From NCBI GenBank assembly GCA_943788365.1, contig CALSPZ010000001.1, forward strand, positions 1,116,001 to 1,180,000: a stretch of DNA of 64,000 nt, given 5' to 3'. Positions 1-8,402 of the stretch are shown one piece after another. The notes under the pieces were generated by a model. That model did no database searches. It worked only from the letters and a program-made list of their open reading frames with translations, and had not been told where the DNA came from. A program made the translations under genes and the position numbers. Position 1 is the first letter of the stretch. Every line of letters begins with the position of its first letter. This DNA comes from CAJQGY01 sp905478015. GTDB taxonomy: Bacteria; Pseudomonadota; Gammaproteobacteria; Magnimaribacterales; D2472.

Positions 1-606
1 TTCGCCAGTTCCTTGGATTTCAATTAGGTTCAAATCATCAGTCATTACTAAATTAAGATCTGTCTCTGCAGAGCTATCTTCAATATAATCAAGATCTAGT
101 ATCACTTCGTCATTAAGAACACCGAGAGACACTGCTGCTACAAAAGATTTAATAGCTCTATTATCATTATGATGATTTTTAAGTGCTAGAAATAGAGCAA
201 TACATCCACCTGTAATTGAAGCAGTTCTTGTACCGCCATCAGCCTGGATTACATCACAATCAATATTAATAGTTTTTCCTTTAATATATTTTAGGTTAAC
301 TGCTTGTCTTAAAGATCTTCCAATCAACCTTTGAATTTCTTGAGTTCTACCACTCTGCTTCCCTCTGGCAGCTTCTCTTCCCATTCTTTCATTTGTAGAT
401 CTTGGAAGCATGCCATATTCTGCTGTTATCCAACCTTCTTCACTATTTCTCATCCATCTAGGGACTTTATTTTCAATAGTTGCTGTGCATATAACTTTTG
501 TATTTCCAAAGGAAATAAGAACAGAGCCTTCAGCATGGATATTTATATTAGTTTCTATTTTTATTTCACGAAGTTGATTTGACTCTCTTTTGCTATGTCT
601 GGTCAT
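1..606 (-). CDS. rph: RNase PH, C-terminus cut by window edge
   Basis: Phosphorolytic 3'-5' exoribonuclease that trims tRNA 3' ends using phosphate. The reading frame is open from an ATG at 604-606 to base 1 (202 codons), so about 35 C-terminal residues are missing compared with the usual ~238. Family features are clear: RGKQSGRTQEIQRLIGRSLR at residues 81-100, QADGGTRTASITGG at 121-134, and the acidic active-site stretch EDSSAETD with D177 and D183. It lies 13 bp upstream-facing of yqeY, whose 5' end is farther right; both are read leftward. Identification is secure; only the unseen C-terminus is unknown. Confidence 0.95.
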   Translation of the reverse strand, partial: MTRHSKRESNQLREIKIETNINIHAEGSVLISFGNTKVICTATIENKVPRWMRNSEEGWITAEYGMLPRSTNERMGREAARGKQSGRTQEIQRLIGRSLRQAVNLKYIKGKTINIDCDVIQADGGTRTASITGGCIALFLALKNHHNDNRAIKSFVAAVSLGVLNDEVILDLDYIEDSSAETDLNLVMTDDLNLIEIQGTGE

Positions 607-619
607 ATTATTTTATGTT

Positions 620-1063
620 TTAACTTAATTGATCTTTAACAACTTTGCTTACAATACCCATATCAGCTGAGCCTGATAAGGAATTTTTTAATAACCCCAT
701 AACTTTTCCTATATCTTGCATTGAAGATGCATTAGATGTGGAGATAGCCTCACGAACTCTTAAAATGATTTGATCTTCACTAAGCTGAGCAGGTTTATAT
801 TTATTTAAAACATCTACTTCGGAAAGCTCCTTCGCAACAAGGTCATCTCTTCCACCTTTTGTAAATTGCTCAATAGAATCATTCCTTTGCTTAATCATTT
901 TATTGATAATTTGAAGAACTTTAGCATCATCTGCCACTTCTTTAGAGTCTATTTCAAATTTTTGAACTTCGGCAAGAAACATTCTAATGGTATCTCTAAC
1001 CAAAATGTTTTTATCAAGCATGGCTTGCTTGAGATCGGACTTGATATCTGAAAGTAAAGACAA
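620..1063 (-). CDS. yqeY: GatB/YqeY domain protein
   Basis: A 147-aa GatB/YqeY-family protein, related to the tail domain of the tRNA amidotransferase subunit GatB; its precise cellular role is not settled and tRNA binding is suspected from the homology. Family features seen: N-terminal helix with LKQAMLDKN, central TKGGRDDLVAKELSEVDVLNKYKP, and C-terminal DIGKVMGLLKNSLSGSADMG. It starts 2 bp after the stop of rpsU on the same strand, so the two are probably co-transcribed. This rpsU-yqeY neighbourhood is common in proteobacteria. Length is normal. Confidence 0.92.
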   Translation of the reverse strand: MSLLSDIKSDLKQAMLDKNILVRDTIRMFLAEVQKFEIDSKEVADDAKVLQIINKMIKQRNDSIEQFTKGGRDDLVAKELSEVDVLNKYKPAQLSEDQIILRVREAISTSNASSMQDIGKVMGLLKNSLSGSADMGIVSKVVKDQLS

Positions 1064-1065
1064 GA

Positions 1066-1281
1066 TTATCTAAATCTTGATCTAGAAAATGAAAACTTTC
1101 TATTAGACTTTCTTGCTCTTTTTACAGCAGCAGCCATTAGACGTTTTCTTTTTTCAGTTGGTTTCTCATAAAATTCTCTAGCTCTTATCTCAGGAACAAT
1201 AGCTGCTTTTTCACAAGCGCGTTTAAATTTTCTTAAACCAATATCAAAGTGTTCTGTTTCTTTTATAATAATTGAAGGCAT
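1066..1281 (-). CDS. rpsU: 30S ribosomal protein S21
   Basis: Small, very basic 71-aa ribosomal protein of the 30S subunit, important at translation initiation. The sequence is a full-length S21: N-terminal MPSIIIKETEHFDIGLRKFK, central REFYEKPTEKRKR and an Arg/Lys-rich tail ending SRSRFR. It is divergent from tsaD, with a 50-bp gap holding both promoters. In many gammaproteobacteria rpsU is followed by dnaG and rpoD; here those two lie about 28 kb away, so the classical operon is split. Confidence 0.97.
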   Translation of the reverse strand: MPSIIIKETEHFDIGLRKFKRACEKAAIVPEIRAREFYEKPTEKRKRLMAAAVKRARKSNRKFSFSRSRFR

Positions 1282-1331
1282 AATAAGTTCGCTAGTTTAG
1301 GCTTTAATTAGATAATTTGCAAAACATTTTT

Positions 1332-2336
1332 ATGAAAACTTTAGGTATTGAAACATCATGCGACGAAACAGCTATAGCTGTTTATGATTCTGTGGAAGGG
1401 ATTGTAGGAGAATCTGTTTTCAGTCAGATAAAAATGCATGCTGAATATGGTGGAGTAGTTCCAGAGCTTGCCTCAAGAGATCACTGTAAAAAAATAATTC
1501 AGGTTTTTGAAGAAGCCACAAAAGGTATAGACCTTAACTCAATTGACCAAATAGCTTACACAGCTGGCCCTGGGCTATTAGGAGCATTATTAATTGGTGA
1601 AAGTTTTGCTAAGGGCTTAGCATTTTCAATGGGAGTCCCTTTAATACCAGTAAATCACCTTGAGGGGCATTTAGTCTCGCCAAGCATGGAGTTTAAAGAT
1701 ATTAAACCTCCATACATATGTTTATTAGTAAGTGGTGGTCATAGCATGATCGTTGATGTTAAAAGCATCGGCGCATATGAGATATTAGGTCAATCAGTTG
1801 ATGATGCGATTGGAGAAGCTTTTGATAAAGTAGGCAAATTATTGAATTTACCTTACCCAGGAGGTCCACATATTGAAAAAATAGCTCAAAACGGTAACTC
1901 AGAAACTTATAAGTTTCCAAGGCCTATGATCCATAGTGATAATTTAAATTTAAGTTTTAGCGGTTTAAAAACATCTGTTCTATACAAAGTTAAAGAAATT
2001 GGAGAGCTTAGCGAGCAAAACAAAGCTGATATCGCGGCTTCTTTTCAGCAAGCTGCTATCGATGTTCTGAATAAAAAAATAATAAAAACAATTAAACAAA
2101 CTGGAAGAGAGAATATAATAATAGCGGGAGGAGTGGCAGCAAATAAGAGGCTAAGATCATCTATGAAACAGCTCGAGACCTCAATGGGAATAAATGTTTA
2201 CTATCCAGATCTAAAGTATTGTGGAGACAATGGAGCAATGATTTCTTTTTTAGGTTCAATAAGGTCTAGTTATAAAGAAACTGTCTCTAGATCTCACGTA
2301 CGATCAAGATGGCCATTAACGGAATTATCAAAATGA
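1332..2336 (+). CDS. tsaD: tRNA N6-threonylcarbamoyladenosine transferase TsaD
   Basis: Transfers the threonylcarbamoyl group to A37 of ANN-decoding tRNAs (t6A), working with TsaB/TsaE. The 334-aa protein begins MKTLGIETSCDETAIAVYDS, as is usual for the family. I chose ATG 1332 over an in-frame TTG at 1317 because the family starts here. Metal-binding HxxxH is NHLEGH (H109, H113), followed by LLVSGGHSMI, IAGGVAANKRLR and a C-terminal CGDNGAM. The stop overlaps the folB start as ATGA, indicating translational coupling. No strong Shine-Dalgarno is visible. Confidence 0.96.
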   Translation: MKTLGIETSCDETAIAVYDSVEGIVGESVFSQIKMHAEYGGVVPELASRDHCKKIIQVFEEATKGIDLNSIDQIAYTAGPGLLGALLIGESFAKGLAFSMGVPLIPVNHLEGHLVSPSMEFKDIKPPYICLLVSGGHSMIVDVKSIGAYEILGQSVDDAIGEAFDKVGKLLNLPYPGGPHIEKIAQNGNSETYKFPRPMIHSDNLNLSFSGLKTSVLYKVKEIGELSEQNKADIAASFQQAAIDVLNKKIIKTIKQTGRENIIIAGGVAANKRLRSSMKQLETSMGINVYYPDLKYCGDNGAMISFLGSIRSSYKETVSRSHVRSRWPLTELSK

Positions 2337-2680
2337 AAGATATTATTTATATAAAAGATTTAAGAGTAAAAACTATCATTGGAATATTTGATTGGGAAAG
2401 AAAAACAAAGCAAGAGGTTAGTATTGATATGGAATTTCCATTTGATTGCAAAAAAGCAGCTGCATCTGATTCAATTGATGACGCTTTAGATTATAAAGTA
2501 ATCACAAAAGCAGTAATTAAGTTTGTTGAAGAGTCCTCTTTTCAGCTTCAAGAAACTCTAGCAGAGGGAATAGCTGCATTAATAAAAGAGAACTTTGATG
2601 TTGAGTCATTAAAACTAAGGATTTCCAAGCCAGGAGCTCTAAGAGGGGCTAAAGATGTTGGACTCGTAATTCATAGATAA
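2333..2680 (+). CDS. folB: Dihydroneopterin aldolase
   Basis: Folate biosynthesis: converts 7,8-dihydroneopterin to 6-hydroxymethyl-dihydropterin and glycolaldehyde. The 115-aa protein starts MKDIIYIKDLRVKTIIGIFDWE and ends with the family's LRISKPGALRGAKDVGLVI, including the conserved Lys. A longer in-frame start at 2309 exists but would overlap tsaD by 28 bp and add residues the family lacks, so ATG 2333 is preferred. It is coupled to tsaD (ATGA) and to folK (stop TAA and start ATG share base 2680). It feeds FolK directly. Confidence 0.94.
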   Translation: MKDIIYIKDLRVKTIIGIFDWERKTKQEVSIDMEFPFDCKKAAASDSIDDALDYKVITKAVIKFVEESSFQLQETLAEGIAALIKENFDVESLKLRISKPGALRGAKDVGLVIHR

Positions 2681-3054
2681 TGAAATACTTTCTTTCAATA
2701 GGTAGCAATGTTAACCCAAAAGAAAATATCGATTTTGCTTTAGATGAGCTAAAGCTTATTCTTGATTCAACAATTTCATCATCAATTCACCAGACCCCTT
2801 CAGTGGGCTTCAAGGGAGATGATTTCCTTAATCTAGTTATCAGCGGTGAATCTGAAAGCAGTTTCGATGAGCTTAATAAAAGACTAAAAGATATTGAAGA
2901 CAGGTCAGGACGGGATAGAAATAAACCAAAGTTTAGCTCCAGATGTTTAGATATTGATATTGTTTTACAGCTAGATGGAGATCAAATTGTATTTGAGAGC
3001 GAGGAGGTTTCTAAATATTCTTTTGTTTCCTTGCCTTTAAAAGAGATTATTTAA
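2680..3054 (+). CDS. folK: 6-hydroxymethyl-dihydropterin pyrophosphokinase (HPPK)
   Basis: Pyrophosphorylates 6-hydroxymethyl-dihydropterin with ATP, the step after FolB. The 124-aa protein shows FLSIGSNVNPKENI at the N-terminus, TPSVGFKGDDFLNLV in the middle and the metal/ATP motif SRCLDIDIVL near residues 85-94. It is shorter than the ~160-aa enterobacterial enzyme, ending soon after the VSLPL element; several short HPPKs are known, so this may be natural. Its 3' end overlaps the end of the convergent phosphotransferase gene by 8 bp. Confidence 0.9.
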   Translation: MKYFLSIGSNVNPKENIDFALDELKLILDSTISSSIHQTPSVGFKGDDFLNLVISGESESSFDELNKRLKDIEDRSGRDRNKPKFSSRCLDIDIVLQLDGDQIVFESEEVSKYSFVSLPLKEII

Positions 3055-4108
3055 AATTCTTTTCAACAATCGACCAAGCACCTTCTGACAATGGATAGAC
3101 TTTCATACCTCTGTCCTCGGCATGTTTACTAGCAGCAGTTCCATCTCTTACTCTCCCTAATATTCCCTGACAAATGGCCGCAACTTTAAATATATTAAAG
3201 GCCATATAAAATTCCCAGTTCGAAGATAAGTCTTTTCCAGTTGCTTCAGAGTACATATCACGATACTCCATTTCATTAGGTATCCCTAATTCCTTTAACT
3301 TTGGATAATCATAGTACATGGGCTCTGTTCTCCACGTTAAACAATGATAGCTAAAATCAGCCACAGGATGCCCAAGAGTAGATAGCTCCCAGTCCAATAC
3401 ACCGATTACATTATTATTTTTGTATATCATATTGTCCAGTCTAAAATCTCCATGAACTATAGAAGTCTCATCATCATTTGGAATATTCTCTGGCAACCAT
3501 TTAATAAGATTATTCATCGCATCAATATTATCTGTTTCTGATGCTTTGTATTGGCGGGACCATCTTGCAATCTGTCTTGCAACATAATTCCCAGGTTTCC
3601 CATATTCACCTAGGCCAACTTTTTTATAATCAACGCTATGTAACGCTGCAAGCGTTTTATTTTTATTAGAATAAATTTTCATCCTATCTTCCTTATTTAA
3701 AGAGGGAAGCATTGGGTTCCAATAAATATCTCCATCAAGAAAATCCATAACAAAAAAAGCAGTTCCTGCAATGCTTGCATCTTCACACAGGCCATATGTT
3801 TTAGGGACAGGCACATCTGTTTCATATAATGCAGAAATAACCTTATATTCCCTATCAACAGCATGAGCTGATGGGAGCAGCTTTCCTGGAGGCTTTCTTC
3901 TTAAAACCAAATCTTTATTATCAGTAATTATTTTATACGTTGGATTTGATTGACCACCTTTGAATTGTTCGATAGTTTTGATTCTTCCAGCCCCATCAAC
4001 ATGCGCATCTATCCATGGCTGAAGTTTTTCTGAACTAATTTTTAAATTTTCTGCTACTTTTTTTGTACCAGAAAAAATCTCATCATAATTTTCTATATCA
4101 TGTGTCAT
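3047..4108 (-). CDS. APH-family phosphotransferase (ACAD10/11 N-domain-like)
   Basis: A 353-aa aminoglycoside-phosphotransferase-fold kinase of the subgroup resembling the N-terminal domain of eukaryotic ACAD10/ACAD11. Visible kinase elements: FKGGQSNPTYKI and LVLRRKPPG in the N-lobe, the catalytic loop VHGDFRLDNMIY (Asp and Asn) and the metal-binding GVLDWELSTLGHP. Substrate is unknown; in this family it may be a hydroxyacyl-CoA or similar hydroxylated metabolite rather than an antibiotic. Its ATG overlaps the stop of the upstream pteridine reductase by 4 bp, so the two are translationally coupled. Confidence 0.85.
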   Translation of the reverse strand: MTHDIENYDEIFSGTKKVAENLKISSEKLQPWIDAHVDGAGRIKTIEQFKGGQSNPTYKIITDNKDLVLRRKPPGKLLPSAHAVDREYKVISALYETDVPVPKTYGLCEDASIAGTAFFVMDFLDGDIYWNPMLPSLNKEDRMKIYSNKNKTLAALHSVDYKKVGLGEYGKPGNYVARQIARWSRQYKASETDNIDAMNNLIKWLPENIPNDDETSIVHGDFRLDNMIYKNNNVIGVLDWELSTLGHPVADFSYHCLTWRTEPMYYDYPKLKELGIPNEMEYRDMYSEATGKDLSSNWEFYMAFNIFKVAAICQGILGRVRDGTAASKHAEDRGMKVYPLSEGAWSIVEKNFK

Positions 4109-4833
4109 AACAATGATCTTCCTCCATCAACTTTAATAGTTTGCCCCGTAATATATTTAGCATTAACAAGGAACTTGACAGTATTTGCTATATCTTTTTC
4201 TGATCCCATTCGTTTAAGCGGGATATTTTTTATAACACTAGCTTTTTTTTCATCACTCCATGTTACATCAGGTGGTTCCAGCATAGCCCCTGGAGCTACA
4301 GCATTGACATTTATATTTGGAGCAAGTTCTCTTGCCAAGCCCTTTGTAATTGATTGTAATCCCCCTTTCGCAGCTGTGTATACAGAGAAATCTGCAACAC
4401 CTTTAGTTAAATTTGTATCAGTTATATTAATAATACTGCCATTTACACTGGCTATCATTTCATGAAGGCCTTTGATCAAAAAAAGCGGCCCTTTTAAATT
4501 AGAACCAATAAGTTTATCCCAGTCATCAGTTGATGCATTTTTGATTGGAGTGGGATAAAAAGCTGATGCATTATTAACCAAAACATCGATCCTACTAAAA
4601 AAGGATTTACTAGCATGAATTAATCTTTCTACATCTTCTTGAATATCTAAATTTGCTTGTATGATTTTGGCAGAATTTGGATTGGCACTATTTAAAATGC
4701 TTTGCAAATCTTCAGCATCCTTTTTTGAAGAATTATAGTGAATAATAATATTCCAGCCCATATCAGAAAAAGTTAAGGCAATTTCTTTACCTATTCTTTT
4801 GGCGGCACCTGTTATTAAAATTGTTTTACTCAT
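4105..4833 (-). CDS. Pteridine reductase, SDR family
   Basis: Short-chain dehydrogenase of about 242 aa that resembles pteridine reductase PTR1/FolM, which reduces dihydro- or oxidised pterins with NADPH. The N-terminus is MSKTILITGAAKRIGKEIA; the TGAAKRIG form of the Rossmann glycine motif is typical of pteridine reductases. NNAS, the YTAAK catalytic pair and a C-terminal GQTIKVDGG are present. I chose ATG 4833 (8-bp overlap with cca) because an upstream ATG at 4854 adds a non-family extension. Location beside folB and folK supports a pterin role. Tetrahydromonapterin production, as for FolM, is inference. Confidence 0.82.
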   Translation of the reverse strand: MSKTILITGAAKRIGKEIALTFSDMGWNIIIHYNSSKKDAEDLQSILNSANPNSAKIIQANLDIQEDVERLIHASKSFFSRIDVLVNNASAFYPTPIKNASTDDWDKLIGSNLKGPLFLIKGLHEMIASVNGSIINITDTNLTKGVADFSVYTAAKGGLQSITKGLARELAPNINVNAVAPGAMLEPPDVTWSDEKKASVIKNIPLKRMGSEKDIANTVKFLVNAKYITGQTIKVDGGRSLL

Positions 4834-5848
4834 AAAATCTCGAAAGAATTTCATTGTACATACTATCTTTGTTATCTTGTATTTTTCTAGGTTCGATATC
4901 TTTCAGACTTGTGAAGTCTATTTCGTGAACAGCCTCTAAAATCTCCTCAATAAAACTTTTAAACTCAGTTAAACATTTAAGGACTAGCAAGTTATTTATT
5001 AATTTAGTATTTCTTGAGACATTTAGTTCTTGAATAATTGTATTTAATTTATCCATTTTTATATTTTTATTAATCTTTATAAGTAATTTCAAAAGATCGC
5101 TGGCTTGGTTAAAATTTTTAGGAATTGGTAGACAGCCATTTAAAAGAAACCCATTATTAAATTGTAGCTCCGCCCATTTTATATCAGGGAATATCGAAGA
5201 GTTACAATCTGCAATCGTTAGATTAGGCATAAAAAATTTGCTTATATTTAAACTAATTATTTTCTCAAAGAAAGCTGTCGAATTTTTAGATATCAATGAT
5301 TTATTTATTTCAGACCAAAATCTATCAGGAGAAAGTTTCTCAATCTCTCCAGAATCTACAATTTTTTTTACTATTTCTTTGGTATCACTAGAGATATTAA
5401 AGTTTTGTAAATGTTCGTAAGAGTGAAACCTTGCAAGACGGACTGCTCTTAGGGGGTCTTCCTCGAAAGCAGAAGACACATGTCTAAAAATTTTTTTATC
5501 AATATCGTCTCTTCCGTTAAACGGATCAATAATATTTCCTTGACTGTCTTGAGCTATAGCATTTATTGTCAAATCTCTTCGAGATAAATCTTCTTCTAAC
5601 GTAACCTCTTTTCCAAAGAAAAAATTAAAACCTTTATATCCATACCCGGTTTTTTTTTCTGTTCTGGCTAAGGCATATTCTTCATTCGTTTTTGGATGCA
5701 GGAATACAGGAAAATCTTTACCAATTGGTCTATAGCCGTTATCTATCATTTCTTCTGGAGAACTTCCAACTACAACCCAGTCACTATCCTTGGGCTTCTC
5801 TCCCAGAAGCGAATCTCTTATTGCACCACCTACTTTATATATTTTCAT
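4826..5848 (-). CDS. cca: CCA tRNA nucleotidyltransferase
   Basis: Adds or repairs the 3' CCA of tRNAs using CTP and ATP without a template. The 340-aa class II enzyme shows the nucleotidyltransferase signature VGGAIRDSLLG (residues 6-16), the metal-binding acidic pair D21 and D23, RRDLTINAIA, and the ERLSPDRFW-type element as EKLSPDRFW. It lacks the C-terminal HD phosphohydrolase domain of the ~412-aa E. coli protein. It overlaps apaH by 14 bp upstream and the pteridine reductase by 8 bp downstream. Confidence 0.94.
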   Translation of the reverse strand: MKIYKVGGAIRDSLLGEKPKDSDWVVVGSSPEEMIDNGYRPIGKDFPVFLHPKTNEEYALARTEKKTGYGYKGFNFFFGKEVTLEEDLSRRDLTINAIAQDSQGNIIDPFNGRDDIDKKIFRHVSSAFEEDPLRAVRLARFHSYEHLQNFNISSDTKEIVKKIVDSGEIEKLSPDRFWSEINKSLISKNSTAFFEKIISLNISKFFMPNLTIADCNSSIFPDIKWAELQFNNGFLLNGCLPIPKNFNQASDLLKLLIKINKNIKMDKLNTIIQELNVSRNTKLINNLLVLKCLTEFKSFIEEILEAVHEIDFTSLKDIEPRKIQDNKDSMYNEILSRFYE

Positions 5849-6650
5849 TATTCTTAACTGAATATAATTTTTTATTTTCTAGCTTTATAGCAGTCAACTC
5901 GCCACCCCATACACAACCAGTATCCAGACCAATTATCCTACTTAAATCGGTCGTACCTCTAAGAGCTGCCCAGTGCCCAAATAGAATATATTCATCACTC
6001 TTCATATTTTTTATTGTTAGATCAAACCATTTTATTAGACTATCTGACGCTTTCAAATCTTTAGTCTTCAATTCCAATGATCCATCTGTATTGAGAAAGC
6101 GCATGCGAGTAAAATAATTAATAATTAATCTGGATCGTTCATGCCCCTGCAAATTATTATTCCATAAGTTTGGAAGATCACCCCACATATTGCTTAGAAT
6201 ATTTTTAGGATTCTTGTTTAGCTCTTTTAAGATCTCATCAGAGTATTTTTTCGCCTCGTCAAATGTCCATTGAGGAGGTATTCCAGCATGCATTATATAA
6301 AAAGTTTCTTTTCTATCTTTTAAGTAAATAGATCTCATCAAAGGACATGACTTTAACCATGAATAAATAGCATTTAATTGAGGACTTTCTAAAATCTCTT
6401 GTAAACAATCATCATTTCCTTTGCTTTCTATAAGATGCATTAAATATAAGTCATGATTTCCCAAAACTGCACTCACACTTCCTGGATTTGATACGCAGAA
6501 GTCTAATACCCTTAGAGAATCTTTCCCTCTATTTACTAAATCACCTGCAAAGATAATTTGATCATTGTCATGACTAAAATTAATTCTAGTTAGTAATTCA
6601 TCTAGCTGGTTAAAACATCCCTGAACATCGCCTATAACAAAATGCGACAT
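5835..6650 (-). CDS. apaH: Symmetrical diadenosine tetraphosphatase ApaH
   Basis: Hydrolyses Ap4A to two ADP and removes Np4A-type 5' RNA caps. The 271-aa protein has the calcineurin-like metallophosphatase motifs in order: FVIGDVQGCFNQLDELL, IFAGDLVNRGKDSLRVL and VLGNHDLYLM, then the histidine motifs MHAGIP and FGHWAALRG. Length matches the family. It is one base after rsmA and overlaps cca. The apaH-rsmA-pdxA-surA-lptD order is well known in gammaproteobacteria; apaG, often between rsmA and apaH, is absent here. Confidence 0.95.
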   Translation of the reverse strand: MSHFVIGDVQGCFNQLDELLTRINFSHDNDQIIFAGDLVNRGKDSLRVLDFCVSNPGSVSAVLGNHDLYLMHLIESKGNDDCLQEILESPQLNAIYSWLKSCPLMRSIYLKDRKETFYIMHAGIPPQWTFDEAKKYSDEILKELNKNPKNILSNMWGDLPNLWNNNLQGHERSRLIINYFTRMRFLNTDGSLELKTKDLKASDSLIKWFDLTIKNMKSDEYILFGHWAALRGTTDLSRIIGLDTGCVWGGELTAIKLENKKLYSVKNNENI

Positions 6651-6651
6651 T

Positions 6652-7422
6652 CTATTTTTCTAGACTCAAGGATATATCAATAAAGTCTTTGATCTTTAAA
6701 TCTTCTGCTCTTGCAGAGGGGTCTACCTCAAGTAGAGACCAATCAATATTTAGTTTTTTTAAATTATTTTTTATGTTTTTGCGCCTTGTAGCAAATGATA
6801 GATCAATAATTTTAAATAGATTGTTTTTCTCCTTAGGCAATATGAAATTATCTACCACTGGGGTAAGTCTAATAAAACTAGAATTTACTTTTGGCCTGAT
6901 ATCAAAGGATTCAGGAGGAACATCAAATAATTTTTGGGCGTTAAAAAATAAACCAATTTTAATAGATAATTTACCCCAATTTTTACTTGAAGCGGAGCCG
7001 CAAATTTTTTCCGCAACTTCCTTTTGTACAAGAAAATGCATATCTTTAATATGTTGATTGAATTCTAGCAATCTAATAATAATTTGTGTTGAAATATTGT
7101 AAGGCAGGTTTCCAATAACTCTGTACTGACCCGCACTAAGGAAACCTAGGTCAGCTTTCATAATATCATCACATATCAAATTAACACTTTCGATCCTTTG
7201 TAAATTTTTTTGCAAGTAATCAATATTCTTTGGATCAATATCCATTGCTATTATTTCAACATCATCTTTATTAATAACCCTTGTTAAAGCACCCATTCCA
7301 GGACCAATTTCAAAGATATTTTCATTTCTGGATGCATTTATGGCTTCACCCATTTCAAATAAAATAGCTGGGTCTTTTAAATAGTTTTGACCAAACTGTC
7401 GTCTTCTATTTCTATCAATCAT
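6652..7422 (-). CDS. rsmA: 16S rRNA dimethyladenosine transferase
   Basis: Dimethylates A1518 and A1519 of 16S rRNA (KsgA), a late 30S maturation step. The 256-aa protein opens RNRRRQFGQNYLKD, has the SAM-binding motif IFEIGPGMGALTRVI and the catalytic IGNLPYNIS. A downstream NSSFIRL element completes the family pattern. The start ATG at 7422 shares one base with the pdxA stop, indicating coupling. Confidence 0.96.
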   Translation of the reverse strand: MIDRNRRRQFGQNYLKDPAILFEMGEAINASRNENIFEIGPGMGALTRVINKDDVEIIAMDIDPKNIDYLQKNLQRIESVNLICDDIMKADLGFLSAGQYRVIGNLPYNISTQIIIRLLEFNQHIKDMHFLVQKEVAEKICGSASSKNWGKLSIKIGLFFNAQKLFDVPPESFDIRPKVNSSFIRLTPVVDNFILPKEKNNLFKIIDLSFATRRKNIKNNLKKLNIDWSLLEVDPSARAEDLKIKDFIDISLSLEK

Positions 7423-8402
7423 TAAATTAATCGTTGAGCAGTTTTAAATGCTTCTATTAGTGATGAAGGGTCAGAATTCCCAGTTCCTGCCACATCTAAA
7501 GCAACTCCATGATCCACTGATGTTCTTATAATTGGAATACCTAAAGTGATATTTATAGACTTTCCAAAACTTAATGCTTTTAATACTGGCAAGGCCTGAT
7601 CATGATACATGGCGAGATATGCATCGGTTTCATTGAGAGTTTTTTTTGTAAATGCAGTGTCTGCTGATATTGGATCAGATATATTGATGCCTTTTGCTCT
7701 GAGTTTTCTAGCTAATGGATATAAAATCTCCTTTTCTTCTATTCCAATTTTCCCTCCCTCTCCGGCATGAGGATTTAAACCAAGCAGCTTTATTTTAGGC
7801 TTAGAGATACCAAACTTGGTCTTTAGCTCTTGATCTAAAATTTCTATTTTAGTTTGAAGCATCTTTCCATTGATTGACGATGCAACTTCTTTCAAGGGAA
7901 TATGGGTCGTAGCTAGGGCAACTTTAATTTTTCCTGATGCAAGAAGCATTAAAACATCACTACTAAAGGTTAAATCCTGAATTCTTTCAGTATGCCCAGT
8001 AAAACTTTCCTCTATTTTAATAATATTTTCTTTGCTAAGGGGCCCGGTTACAAGCGCTGTATTTTTATCATTAAAGGCAAGCTCAATACCATAATCAAGA
8101 TTCTTCAAAGTATAGGATGCATTGGATTTATAAAGCTTTCCTGGTGTAAAATTTTTGCATTTACTTAAAGTAATAATTTTTATTTGTGCATGCTTATTTC
8201 TAGAATAAATCTCATTTTCAGAAACTTTTACAATATCAATCTTTCTATTTAAGAGTTTTGCTCTACTTTGGAGCAGCAAAGGGTCTGCAAGCACAATTAC
8301 AGGAAACTTAATTTTTTCCCAAAAATCAGAAGTTGCTAGTTGTATTATTAGATCAATTCCAATTCCAGAAGGCTCCCCAGGAGAATATACTAATCTTTTC
8401 AA
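7422..8402 (-). CDS. pdxA: 4-hydroxythreonine-4-phosphate dehydrogenase
   Basis: Vitamin B6 biosynthesis by the DXP-dependent route: oxidises 4-phosphohydroxy-threonine to 3-amino-2-oxopropyl phosphate with NAD. The 326-aa protein starts with RLVYSPGEPSGIGIDL and carries the three metal-binding histidine motifs: GHTERIQDL, LGLNPHAGEGG and MYHDQALPVLK. It overlaps surA by 4 bp (ATGA) and rsmA by 1 bp. Full length. Confidence 0.96.
   Translation of the reverse strand: MKRLVYSPGEPSGIGIDLIIQLATSDFWEKIKFPVIVLADPLLLQSRAKLLNRKIDIVKVSENEIYSRNKHAQIKIITLSKCKNFTPGKLYKSNASYTLKNLDYGIELAFNDKNTALVTGPLSKENIIKIEESFTGHTERIQDLTFSSDVLMLLASGKIKVALATTHIPLKEVASSINGKMLQTKIEILDQELKTKFGISKPKIKLLGLNPHAGEGGKIGIEEKEILYPLARKLRAKGINISDPISADTAFTKKTLNETDAYLAMYHDQALPVLKALSFGKSINITLGIPIIRTSVDHGVALDVAGTGNSDPSSLIEAFKTAQRLI

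Noticed and set aside
1317..1331. TTG start extending tsaD by five residues
   Set aside because: The family starts at MKTLGIETSC; the extension matches nothing.
3047..4108. Aminoglycoside resistance gene
   Set aside because: The APH fold is present, but the sequence fits the ACAD10/11-like kinase subgroup, not known resistance enzymes.
4100..4465. Plus-strand frame of about 120 codons
   Set aside because: It lies wholly opposite the pteridine reductase gene and shows no family motifs.
5692..6117. Plus-strand frame of 141 codons
   Set aside because: It is antisense to cca and apaH, both well supported by catalytic motifs.
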